In this document: piece after piece, positions 10,444 through 21,500 of the stretch
Layout: the number at the start of each line of letters is the position of its first letter
Numbering within the stretch: the first letter of the stretch is position 1
NCBI RefSeq assembly: GCF_947507565.1
Contig: NC_089181.1
Location: 2,179,614 to 2,243,613, forward strand
DNA: 64,000 bases
Source of the DNA: Oscarella lobularis
Lineage: Eukaryota; Porifera; Homoscleromorpha; Homosclerophorida; Oscarellidae
Direction of reading: 5' to 3'
The notes under the pieces: generated by a model
What the model was told of the DNA's origin: nothing
Database searches by the model: none
Seen by the model: the letters and a program-made list of their open reading frames with translations, nothing else
Program-made: the position numbers and the translations under genes

Positions 10444-12083
10444 TCAGCTTACACGTATCTGTCGACGACCTCTGTATTCGGTGACATAGCAAGTATGCGG
10501 CGGTTGCGAACTCGGAGGAGTAGGCAAATATTGAGATCTAAGCTCGGATCCAATAGGTTGGGTGAGCGACAAAGCAACAGGACGGGCGTGATTCGACGAC
10601 TCTCGTAGCGGAGTACTGGAAACCGACCCGGATCCGCCGCTGCAAGAACCCAGCTAGACACGCATACATTTTTCTGTCGAACTAATGCAAACCTTTCACC
10701 GTTTGATCCGCTTCCAGAACGGCTATCGTGACACGTTATATAGATTGGAGATTTTTATTTATACGTACTTGCGTAGAGTTTCTCTCGTCACCGTCGCGCT
10801 TATTCGACCGCCACTCGGAGGCGTGAGAAGACTTGCGCGAGACGGAGCGACAGGAAAGTAGGGAGCCGTCTGAAATGACGCATCAACGCACGGAGACAAA
10901 ACGTCAACCGAATCGTATGCGAATACCTGGTGTCTACGTCCGAGGGCCGAACCAATTCTGAAAGGAAGATTTCTCCAAGGCACTGCTTATTTATTGCTCA
11001 TAAAGCTTACCTCGCCGACGAGTTCAGAGGAGTGGCTCCAGACATTGTTCTACCACCTAGAGACAGTTCTATAGCGAATACAAAGTGATGATTCTCAGTT
11101 TTACTCTGGGACAGGGGTCGTTGCTGTGACGGAGTAAAGACACGAAAATGTTCGTCATTTCTAGAAGCAAACGCGTTTGCGCAGAACCGAGCAAATAGAC
11201 GGACTCACTCATATTCCCGCAATTGTTCCTATATAAAAAAGGACAATAGAGACAGATAAAAGGACGCAGACGCTCCACTAGCCTCCAACGCTTTCAGCTG
11301 AGTATTTTCCGTTTTCAAAACATAATTTTCCTTCCTCAGTGACTCGTTGGCACTGGAAACAAAATCACATAAGTTTCCTCGCGTCTGTCTACGCTCCCAC
11401 TGGAAACATGAGTCATTTGCACAGTATCAGTATTAGTTTTCGTTGGAAGTGCAAATTAAATTGGAAGTCAAGATTTTGAACCCATGACGTCTACGTCTGA
11501 CCCAGGGTCTGACCTCTATCCCCCACTACGTCTGACCTAACCAACGGTGCTAAATAAATTAGACAATTTCCAGGAAGACATGGATGCTTATGCTAAAACG
11601 TCACTGGTCGAGAATGTGCCTATGAGACGTACCTCTCTAATTCCTTTAGTCTGGCTGTCGTTTGGGTCTCGGTCTCGTCGCACGATTTTCTGTACGATCT
11701 CAGTCGATTGCGATGCATCTTCTGAAAGTCGTGCACCTGAAAAAAATTCTCTCGTCGATTTTTCTTTTTTTTTTATCCTCACGTCGATCCATTTTTTCAA
11801 TTGCTTTCGCATCAAATCGCCCAAGTCGGTGAAATAGGCCTCGATGTCGGGTTTCATTGACGCCGAAAGGGGCATGTACGAGCACGTGCATTTACATACG
11901 AGGCACACGTCGCGTTCTGTGGAAAACGTGGCCACGGTTTCGTGTGGGAGAGAGTCGCTATCTGTTCTCTTTACCTTGAGCGAGGCACAAGCTGCAGATT
12001 AGATGTCTGCAGTTCGTTAGGAAAAACTTTCGGTCTCGGCGCGGCGGCTGCGTGTAACAGCAATTGCAGTGTACCCAATCCAT
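10444..12083 (-). CDS. RNF212B: RNF212/RNF212B-like meiotic RING protein (multi-exon)
   Basis: RNF212-family RING proteins (relatives of yeast Zip3 and worm ZHP-3) act on synaptonemal complexes to stabilise crossover sites as SUMO/ubiquitin ligases. Exon 1 (12083-11975) starts MDWVHCNCCYTQPPRRDRKF, followed by TNCRHLICSLCLAQ, and joins to ERDVCLVCKCTCSYMPLS, giving a RING of C-x2-C, C-x-H-x2-C-x2-C and C-x2-C spacing. The MDW start and the SMKPDIEAYF segment match the vertebrate family. The next exon, VHDFQKMHRNRLRSYR, matches the coiled-coil entry, and ESLRKENYVLKTENTQLKAL resembles LSVLRKENGELKKFL of human RNF212B. The tail is Ser/Pro/Thr-rich and ends near TGA 10446-10444. RING and coiled coil are well supported; the 3' exons are less certain, and RNF212 versus RNF212B is a judgement from the MDW start and Ser-rich tail. 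Confidence 0.8.
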
Positions 12084-12686
12084 TCCCGTAACAACTGAAA
12101 TCGATGAGATCTATGACCGTTGCGAAGGAGACCGAGTTTCAGTCATTCGAGGCGTGTGGACAGTCTTCTAGCGCACGCTAAAACGATTGGTACATGTACG
12201 TTTTGTAGGTGGGGCCCGGGTACAAGACACCACAAAAAAGGCGGTAGTGGACGATTTCCTCTAAACCAGGCCTGGACTTCCCTAATTAGCTAGAGGAGAA
12301 TCCGCTGCAGTGCAAAGGCCACGAAAGGAGACTGCGCCCTCTCTATCATACTAGTAGTCGTTCAATTCAACCAGACTTCTAAGTCTGCGCACCGGATTCA
12401 AAAGTGCTTGTACCAGTAGCGGTGACGACGGCATCAAACTGACTCTGACTTTGAGGAAGTCACTGTCGGTACAAATTTGTATGGACTCCGCGGTGTGATC
12501 ACATTTCCTAGTATTATCGGCGTTTGTAGTGTAGCGGATTCCTCTGTCGTGTGACGGTAACCGCCGTTCCCCACTTCCGCACACATGGGCTACTATATAT
12601 CATTCAAAGCGCAGACCAGATTGCTCATTCGCGGTTCGCAAATTCTAAGAGGCACGTGCTAGAACAATAACATTATAACCTTCGTC
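12084..12686. other. Divergent intergenic/promoter region
   Basis: This region of about 600 bp lies between the RNF212B-like start (minus) and the FGF-like start (plus). A minus-strand ATG at 12586 opens a frame of about 50 codons without recognisable homology. I see no RNA gene or repeat, so it is most simply the shared promoter and 5' UTR space of the two genes. Confidence 0.45.
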
Positions 12687-13597
12687 ATGCGTTGCGCGCC
12701 GCGTACGGCTCTGACTATTCTTTGCCTTTTCAACGTTACGACATCGCTCTCGCTTCGAAGAGTTGCGTCAACGCCGTATCAGTGGCGACCAACATCAGGC
12801 ATGGACGACTCTGAACCGACAGGGTCCGGCCGTCCCCTCTTTGACGTAAAAGCGCTTTAGCATGACGTTGTTAAAAAAACAATCGTCTAAATGCGTTATC
12901 CCGTCGTTTAGTCAAGTGGTAATACTGAGCAAGACGACAGCATGTCAACGGTGGCGCCGGTGACCAGACCAGCTTGTCCAAGACGCGACCATCTTCTATT
13001 TATCTCGAGATTGTGCAAATCGTATCTGACCGTGAATAATCGGGGCAATGCCACATTTGCCACCCACGACGCCTTGAATCAGAACACATGGTTTCGACTT
13101 CGTTCTGCACCTGGCAAGAACCAATGGTACATAGAAGATTTTCACGGACGGACGATCAGAGTCAATAGGCACGGGAAACTTGCACCTGAGGTAATATTAA
13201 GCAGAGGCCATATACAGTTAACTAATCAGCCACATCCTGGTGACGTATGCAGATAGCGAAGGCGGCGGAGTCGGAGCGAGGGGACACGAGGTGGGAGACA
13301 ACGTTCCTGCTTCCGATAGTTCAACGACGCAACGGTGGCAGCGGCGGAATTCATTTGCCGAGACATATGTGTGCAACAAGAACAAATCGGCGGACAGGAG
13401 AAACGACTGCATTTCTCATCGGCTGCCCAGAAGATAAAGGAATAAAACTAGAGAATGGAACCTCGTGTTCAAGTTTGGAGACGTTTAATCAATTGCTTCA
13501 AGGGAGCATGAGAGCTTATCTCACATCTCCTACGTATGAAGTCGTCATTTACAATGCCCTTTTGCACCATCGAATGCACAAGCACGGACACTGCTGA
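12687..13597 (+). CDS. Secreted protein with FGF-like (beta-trefoil) features
   Basis: Three exons (12687-12845, 12912-13190, 13253-13597) join at phase-0 GT-AG junctions to give 260 residues. The N-terminus MRCAPRTALTILCLFNVTTS is a plausible signal peptide. Residues of about 75-150 resemble the start of an FGF core: a Leu-rich first strand (DHLLFISRLCKSYLTVNN), NTWFRLRSAPGKNQWYIED, then GRTIRVNRHGKLA, comparable in spacing to the FGF strand leading into KFLAMSKKGKLHAS. GDTRWETTFLLP occupies the place of the FGF segment DDCKFRERF. A His-rich end (HHRMHKHGHC) follows. Cys content and the later trefoil strands diverge, so the FGF call is tentative. A generic secreted beta-trefoil or an unrelated lineage-specific secreted protein is possible. 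The gene model is good; the family is uncertain. Confidence 0.55.
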
Positions 13598-13911
13598 ACT
13601 GTTTCGCTACCACATTCAATTGTTTACTGTAGAGGCAATAATACACTGTATCCAATTGGTCATTTAAAACACTGCGTTTGCGTCCTCAAGTGGCATGGGG
13701 TCATCAGATGTTGCCTAGTGGTTCCTCGCAGCACAAGGAATAACAACCCCTTGGTTTACACAGATAAATCAATTGGAACCGTGCATCTTAATTAAATGCA
13801 TTGCATACTTACTACCTTCTACTGCCAGTGGCAAAAGCTTGTTTTCATAGCTTAAGATCAAACAACAACGCCTGTTAGTCACGGCGTGCATTTGAATTTG
13901 GATCAAAGAGT
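13598..13911. other. Convergent intergenic region
   Basis: This AT-rich spacer of about 310 bp between the FGF-like stop and the DJ-1 stop shows no ORF with family resemblance and no recognisable RNA gene. It probably holds the two 3' UTRs. Confidence 0.45.
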
Positions 13912-14761
13912 CTAGTCTTTCAACATCATAGGTGGAATTATTTTGTTCGCCGACTCTTTTCCGCACAGCATCTCAATAATGGCCAAAGCGAACTCAAACG
14001 CCGTGCCTGGACCTCGACTGGTCACAAGTCTGTCATCGATCACTACGCGATCTTCAAGATAGCTGTAGTTTGCTGTGCAAGCAACGCAAAATCTTCTGAT
14101 TAGATTGTCTACGTATCATATTGGAGAATACCTTCCATTTCACTTTTTACTGAAGGATGCGAAGTCACTTTCATACCCAAGCAAATTTTATGAGCCAGCA
14201 AGGCAGTTGGAGCTAAGACGAATCGATTGTCAAGACTTACTTAACTAAATATTATTTATCAGTCCACCTGCACATATTGCAGCTATCACTTTCCCTGCTT
14301 TCCAATGAGACTCTAATATCTTGCCCACTTGAGCAGACTTATAGAAAAAATCAGTCATGATTTTACTCTTCTCCTCATTATTATTAATGTTGTTATTACG
14401 CTCGACAATTCCTTGGCACCTCCAGCGCCTCCGGGAAGTACTACAGCATCATAAGTTCCCTATTTGTGATTGAAGAGTGGATTCAGGAAATCTCTACTTT
14501 ACACCTATAGACCTTCTCTTGGGCCTCCGTTAATTCCATATCTGGCTGCACTTGCACGTTTCTGCTGCACAGAATGGGTCCAGATTCGTTTAGTCCCGCA
14601 ATGGTGACGTCAATCTAACGAATTCAGTTCGCGCGAATGCGGCTACACCGGACGCGTCCGCTGACTCCTCCACGACGCATGACGTCTGCGGATATGACTG
14701 CTTCCATTTCTTCGGCCCCTCGAGCGAGAATAAGCAATGCTCTACGAACGACGGTCGACAT
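13912..14761 (-). CDS. PARK7: DJ-1/PARK7 deglycase-chaperone (multi-exon)
   Basis: DJ-1 is a ThiJ/PfpI-fold protein in redox stress defence and protein or metabolite repair, active in the cytosol and mitochondria. The minus-strand exons read [20 protein letters not shown], then DVMRRGG joined to [46 protein letters not shown] with the catalytic Cys at the nucleophile elbow (human C106), [20 protein letters not shown], and [19 protein letters not shown]. The conserved Glu near the N-terminus (AEEME, human E18) is present. It ends IIPPMMLKD, matching the vertebrate LKD terminus, with TAG at 13914-13912. An upstream in-frame ATG (14794) would add MRMRSRLFFAN; I prefer 14761 because it aligns with the family start. 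The longer form would carry a short basic leader. It is divergent from the calcyphosine-like gene. Confidence 0.93.
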
Positions 14762-15018
14762 GTTTGCAAAGAATAGACGAGAACGCATGCGCATGGCTGA
14801 AAACGTCTTTTCCGTTAGTTAACCTAGCTTACAGTCGGCTGGTGGGTAGCATATAGCTTCTACAGTGCACTTGCGGCACGTGCAAGTCTGTAAGACGGCC
14901 GGTTTTTACTTGAGTCACACTAATCACGTGTAATAAATCTTGCACGTTGATTGGCCGCGCAGGCGCGCTCTCGAAGCATTCCGTCACACCGAAGTTCCGT
15001 TCCCTAGACTCGCGCTAT

Positions 15019-15862
<844 letters not shown>

Positions 15863-16090
15863 GAAGTCAGAAGAAGCACTACAGACTCATCTATGTTGTA
15901 TGTTTTAAAAAAGAAAGTGCATTTGTAATGTTCTTCACGTGTTGCTGGCCTTTCAAAAAACGGTCACTGTTGCACTAACGTGACTTTAAAAAATGCTATT
16001 TACGTACAGTACCACAATGTCAGTGTCATCGATTATTTACCGTATTTAGTCTGTACGCGTGCAGGATCGCGCAGTTGTACGCAGCAGGCC

Positions 16091-17202
16091 ATGCCCTTTG
16101 GTGTAGAGTTTGCACCGCTTCGCATTCCACTCGAGCGTCGCTTGCAGACGCTCGGCGTGCTCGTCTTCGTCCTTCTCTTTCTGATCGGTCACTTGGCAGC
16201 TTGGGCGGCTCTGCTCGTGCCCATCTTTCTCTATCCGCCGTCCGCTCCCTTTCTCGTCGGCTATCTCGTCTGGATTTACACGAGAGATGCAGCAACGCCA
16301 AGCGAAGGCGGACGCTGCTTTCCCAGAATGCGTCGTCTTGGCTTGTGGAAGCATTTCGCCGCTTATTTTCCCATCGGGCTGCAAAAGACGGCCGAGCTCG
16401 ATCCGGAAAAGAATTACCTTTTTGCGTATCATCCGCACGGCATACTAGGTATAGGAGCCTTTGCCGCGTTTGGAACGGAAGCGCTGGATTTCAGCAAAAC
16501 ATTTCCTGGCATCACGCCTCATCTGATGACGCTGGACATGAATTTTAAGCCACCCTTCTTGAGGGAGTTCGTCATGTCGATGGGTGCGTGTGCGGTGAAT
16601 AGGAAGAGCTGTGCAAACATTCTGCAGTCGGGTCCTGGCGAATCGATAGCAATTGTTGTTGGAGGTGCCGCCGAAGCATTGGAAGCAAAATCCAAAACAG
16701 CTACACTGGTACTGAAGGAGAGAATGGGATTCGTCAAAGTTGCACTACAGACGGGGTAAGAAAACCTTTCAAGATACAGTTATAATTCATTCTCTTAGAG
16801 CTTCTCTCGTTCCTGTCTTCGGCTTTGGTGAGAACGACGTCTTTGCTCAGGTGAACAATCCGCAGGGCTCTCTCCTTCGACGAATGCAGACGCAAGTGAA
16901 AGACGCAATGGGATTCGCGCCGGCCGTCTTTCACGGTCGCGGCATCTTCAACTACACCCTCGGTCTCCTGCCGTATCGACGTCCAATCACAGTCGTCGGT
17001 AATAAATTAAGCTCGTAACCAAACTCCTCCCTTACTGATTTCTCCAGTCGGAAAACCGATTGACGTAGATAAAGTCGACGGACCGACTCGCGAACAAGTC
17101 AAAGATCTCCACGCTCGCTACGTTGATAGTCTCACCGAGCTATTCAACGCACACAAGGTCGAGCACGGTATCGATCAAGCAACCAAACTAGAAATAATCT
17201 AA
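16091..17202 (+). CDS. DGAT2: Diacylglycerol/monoacylglycerol acyltransferase 2 family
   Basis: Members of the DGAT2/MOGAT family esterify di- or monoacylglycerol with acyl-CoA at the ER and lipid droplets, the last step of triacylglycerol synthesis. Three exons (16091-16755, 16799-16998, 17048-17202) give 339 residues, the usual family length. A hydrophobic hairpin (about residues 18-60, LGVLVFVLLFLIGHLAAWAA) is followed by GLWKHFAAYFPIGLQKTAEL. The catalytic YHPHG motif lies in LFAYHPHGILGIGAF, and the family blocks GGAAEAL, ASLVPVFGFGEN and VVGKPIDVDKVDGPTREQV are intact. The protein ends KLEII. The start ATG at 16091 is the first consistent Met; an in-frame open stretch further 5' has no supporting homology. 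DGAT2 versus MOGAT substrate preference cannot be read from sequence. Its stop is only 18 bp from the stop of convergent WDR25. Confidence 0.9.
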
Positions 17203-17220
17203 AACGCCTCTTTTTTCTTC

Positions 17221-18516
17221 TCACTGCCACACTTTCACGGCCGAATCCCAACCGCAGCTGGCTACAATGTTTGATAATAAAGGATGAAATTGGACGTCGA
17301 CGCAGCAAGCTGAATGAGCGGCGCGCCGTCGCTTCGCAACGCGCGCCGTTCGATAATCATAGTAGCATATCGATCCGTCGCTCGAGCCCGACGCGATTAT
17401 GGCGCCGTCGTTCGGCGAAAACGAGCAGGCGATCGGATAGCCGGCGGACGTGTGACCGCCTTCGTAGCGCTTTCGCTTGTTCATCGCGTAGCGCGGCGGC
17501 GTCGCGGAGAAGAGCGCGATGTAGTTGCCGTGCGACTGGGCGACGAAATGATCGCCGGTCGTCGGACGAAGCTTGAGCGCCGTGCACGTGTACAGTTCGA
17601 GATAGATCTGATTGGAGACGATCGCTCCGGAGCGAACGTCCCACGCGGCGACGGCGCGATCGAGCGCGTTCCGACGCACGACGTCGGACGCGGCGACGAA
17701 CGAGGCGTCGGGAAGAAATTCGACGTCCTGAATTTGACCCAACGAGCCGACGTACGTCGTCGCGGCGCCCGTCGTCGGATTGACGCGAACGTCCCAGGCT
17801 TTCATTGTCGAATCGTAGCATCCGGCGATGAAGAGATCGGGCGTGTTGGGATCGAATTCGATGGCCGTCACGTAGGCGGGATGCTCGTACGTCGCTATGA
17901 TGCGACCCGTTTTGACGTCCCACAGTTTTGCCGTCTTGTCGTAACCGCCGCTGACGATTTTCTCGCTCGTCGTGTGCCACTTGGCTTCGCGCACGGCCTC
18001 GCCGTTGTGGCCGAGGAAGCGATGACAGGCGGCGGTGTCCGCGCGATGGGGATTCCATATTCGCACGGTGCCGTCCATGGACGTGGAGAGTAACCATCGA
18101 CCGTCCGGTTTGGCCCATTCGACGCGATTCACCTTGTCGGTATGATCAGTGTAGACGTGCGTGCACTGGGAGGGTAGGAGGGAATGATATCGACGTCGTT
18201 TGCGTGGTGGTGATGATCGTGACGATGACTGTCTGATGCCTTGATTGTCATCTGCTGTTGTCTCTGTCATCTCAGTTGAGGGAGGTTTTTGTCTGTCAGG
18301 TTTGACTTTTTCCCATTTGCTGCGGGTTTTGGTGGGATCCAATGACAGTATCTCTGATGGAATGGCCAACTTTTCTTTATCGTCACAAGAGGGTGGATCA
18401 TCTTTGGGTTTCTTAGGAGGAACGCACTCTTGACCGTATTCATCCGAATCACTGATGTTGTCTCTCTCTTCCTCAGAGTCGGACGATGACGAGTAGGTCG
18501 TACGTAAAAGATTCAT
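17221..18516 (-). CDS. WDR25: WD-repeat protein WDR25 (intronless)
   Basis: WDR25 is a seven-bladed WD40 protein related to the splicing factor CDC40/PRP17; its function is poorly defined. A single exon gives 431 residues from ATG 18516 (MNLLRTTYSSSSDSEEE); the reading frame extends upstream but without homology. The N-terminal third is acidic and Ser-rich low complexity. WD repeats begin at HTDKVNRVEWAKPDGRWLLS and include SMDGTVRIWNP, GGYDKTAKLWDVKTG, CYDSTMKAWDVR, then ALDRAVAAWDVRSGAIVSNQ, FVAQSHGNYIALFSATPP, RKRYEGGH and CGWDSAVKVWQ. The block around AQSHGNYIALFS and (K/R)RRYEGH is diagnostic of WDR25 rather than CDC40. It shares a 55-bp divergent promoter with TARBP1. Confidence 0.88.
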   Translation of the reverse strand: MNLLRTTYSSSSDSEEERDNISDSDEYGQECVPPKKPKDDPPSCDDKEKLAIPSEILSLDPTKTRSKWEKVKPDRQKPPSTEMTETTADDNQGIRQSSSRSSPPRKRRRYHSLLPSQCTHVYTDHTDKVNRVEWAKPDGRWLLSTSMDGTVRIWNPHRADTAACHRFLGHNGEAVREAKWHTTSEKIVSGGYDKTAKLWDVKTGRIIATYEHPAYVTAIEFDPNTPDLFIAGCYDSTMKAWDVRVNPTTGAATTYVGSLGQIQDVEFLPDASFVAASDVVRRNALDRAVAAWDVRSGAIVSNQIYLELYTCTALKLRPTTGDHFVAQSHGNYIALFSATPPRYAMNKRKRYEGGHTSAGYPIACSFSPNDGAIIASGSSDGSICYYDYRTARVAKRRRAAHSACCVDVQFHPLLSNIVASCGWDSAVKVWQ

Positions 18517-18571
18517 GAGCGGGAGGAGGAAGGCGAGTGAACGCCTAGCGTGCGTAGGGTGAGAAAACAAC

Positions 18572-21500
18572 ATGACGAGCGTCCACGAGGCGAAGAGCAC
18601 CATTTCTGCCAGCGACAGCGCGATATGGGATCTCCTATCCCCTCTAGACGTACTAGATCACTATCTTAGAAGCTCGAAAAATAGAGACGAGCTTCAAATT
18701 GTTCGCCACGCTCTGGAACGACTCGAACCGGCCCAAGAATCAGATACGGTGCACAAAATAGCCGAGGACATTCTTCACCGACTCTCGTACGACAAAAACA
18801 AAGCGGAAATCTATTCTCACCTACTCTCCTCGTGCTGTCGACTCAACACAGACGTTCTTCGTCTAGTCTTGGAACGAATTCAAACAGACATGAATGGAGT
18901 CGACGAAGAATCGTCAATAAACGTTGGAATGCCTCTGACACGCGCTGTACTCGTCAACAAGGCGAATTGGCCGCTGATCGATGAATCTCATGCGAAGAGT
19001 CTCTTCGATTCCATACTCAACTACGTTGTCGACGCGAATAGACGAGATTTGACAACTCGTCTAAAGGGTCTTCAGTTGCTGTCGCTCTGTCTGTCGGCAT
19101 TCGAAGCGACGCTGGTTGACCAGTTGGCTCGACTTTGGATTCATACGATTGCAGCTTCTGACGTCAAACATTATCTTATGTGCATTTTAGTCGACGCCGT
19201 TGTACGAACGTCGTCTGTTATTGGCGACGTTCCAATCGAATGGAAGAAGTTTCTGGGAATTGTTCGCATGGGATTGGCGAGCGGCGAGTGTCTGGATAGA
19301 AAGCAGGAGCTCTATGTGCTGAAACGACTTTTGTCTGACGCGAAGTTAATGAAGAATTTGCTGGGGGGCTCGTCTAGTTCATTGTGGCAAGACTACGTTC
19401 TCGTCTATGAGACGCTGGAGGAAAAGCAAGTGCATCTGATCGAGCCTGTTCTGCCCCTTCTCAATCAAATTGTTAGTGCCACCGGTAAAGCGTGTTCTCT
19501 TTCTGTTTTCGTTTTCAGCATTTTCTAAACTCTAGCAAGTGACGACTTTGATTTTTCGTGGCTTGGGGTCTTACTTGAGAGATTTTGTCGACACGAAGTG
19601 AGTGGCATCATGCGCCTTGGCATTCGTCTCTGCTTCAGCGAGAACGTCACCCGATGCCTCGCGTCAAACCCCGAAGGATGGAATGTGAGTTGAGGATGGG
19701 TTTCATGAAAAATTGACTCTAAAGGTCCACTTAGTTTGTTTTTGGCCCTCTGATGAACGTTTTACTACACGAACCAGTCTTTCGACGGTAAGAGTTTGCG
19801 TATGCATGCATGAATGAGTCGTTACTATTCGCAATGGTCACTTTTTGTCTCGATACCTGAGTACCGAGACATAGTTTTCGGGATGTCTCAATTTAATATT
19901 TAGGTCCTAAGAATTAAAGATGAGTGCCTCAATTTAATATTAAGGCTCTGAGAGTCAAAGCTTAGGCCCTCAATTTCATATTTAGGCCGTAAGATATAAA
20001 GATTTGGCCCTCCATTTAATATTTAGGTTCTAAGAATAAAATATTAGGCTTTCAATTTAATATTTAGGCTCTAAGACTAAAATATTAATCTTTCAATTTA
20101 ATTCTTAGGCCCTTAGAATCAAAGATTAGGCCCTCAATTTAATATTTAGGCTCTAAGAATTAAAGATTAGGCCCACAGTTTAATATTTATGCCCTAAGAA
20201 ATAAAGATGAGTGCCTATATTTAATATTAAGGCTCTAAGAATCAAAGATTAGGTCCTCAATTTAATATTTTGGCCGTAAGATATAAAGATGAGGCCCTCC
20301 ATTCAATTTTTAGGTGCTAAGAATAAAAGATAAGGCTTTCAGTTTATTATTTAGGCCCTGAGAATCAAAGATTAGGCCCTCAAATTAATATTTAGGCCCT
20401 AAGAATTAAAGATGAGGGCCTCAACTTAATATTAAGACTCTAACAATTAATGATTAGGCCCTCAATTTAATATTTTGGCCGTAACATATAAAGATTAGGC
20501 CCTCCATTTAATATTTAGGTTCTAAGAATAAAAGATTAGGCTTTCAATTTCGTATTTAGGCTTTAGGAATTAAAGATTAGGCCCTCAATTTAATATTTAG
20601 GCTTTTAGAATAAAGATTAGGCCATCAATTAAATATTTAGGCCATAAGAATTAAAGAATAGGCCTTCAATTTCGTATCTAGGCTTTAGGAATCAAAGATT
20701 AGGCTCTCAATTTAATATTTAGGCCCTCAATTTAATATTTAGGCTCTAAGAATTAAAGATTAGGCCCACAATTCTATTTTTAGGCCCTAAGAATCAAAGA
20801 TTAGGCCCTCAATTTAATATTTAGGCCCTAAGGATCAAAGATTAGGCCCTCAATTTAATATTTAGGCCCTAAGAATCAAAGATTAGGCCCTCAATTTAAT
20901 ATTTTGGCCCTAAGAATCAAAGATTAGGCCCTCAATTTAATATTTAGGCCCTAAGGATCAAAGATTAGGCCCTCAATATAATATTTAGGCCCTAAGAATC
21001 AAAGATTAGGCCCTCAATTTAATATTTAGGCCCTAAGAATCAAAGATTAGGCCCTCAATTTAATATTTAGGCTTTAAGAAACAAAGATTAGGCTCTCCAT
21101 TTAATATTCAGACCCTAAGAATCAAAGATTAGGCTCTCAATTTAATATTTAGGCCCTAACAATCAAAGATTAGGCCCTCAATTTGATATTTAGGCTCTAA
21201 GAATTAAAGATTAGGCCCACAATTCTATTTTTAGGCCCTAAGAATCAAAGATAAGGCCCTCAATTTGATATTTATGCTCTAAGAATTAAAGATTAGGCCC
21301 ACAATTCTATTTTTAGGCCCTAAGAATCAAAGATTAGGCCTTCGATTTAATTTTAGGCTCTAAAAATCTAAGCTTAGGCCCTTAATTTAATGTTTAGGCC
21401 CTAAGAATCAAAGATTAAGCCTTCAATTATATATTTAGGCTTTAAGAATTAAAGATTAGGCCGTCAATTTAATATTGAGGCTCTAAGAATCAAAGATTAG

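Noticed and set aside
12351-12586. Minus-strand ORFs between the RNF212B-like and FGF-like genes
   Set aside because: Short, without recognisable domains or a downstream continuation; kept only as a note on the intergenic region.
17314-18093. 259-aa plus-strand and 253-aa alternate minus-strand ORFs
   Set aside because: Both overlap WDR25 and read as Arg/Asp-rich low-complexity shadows of its CG-rich codons.
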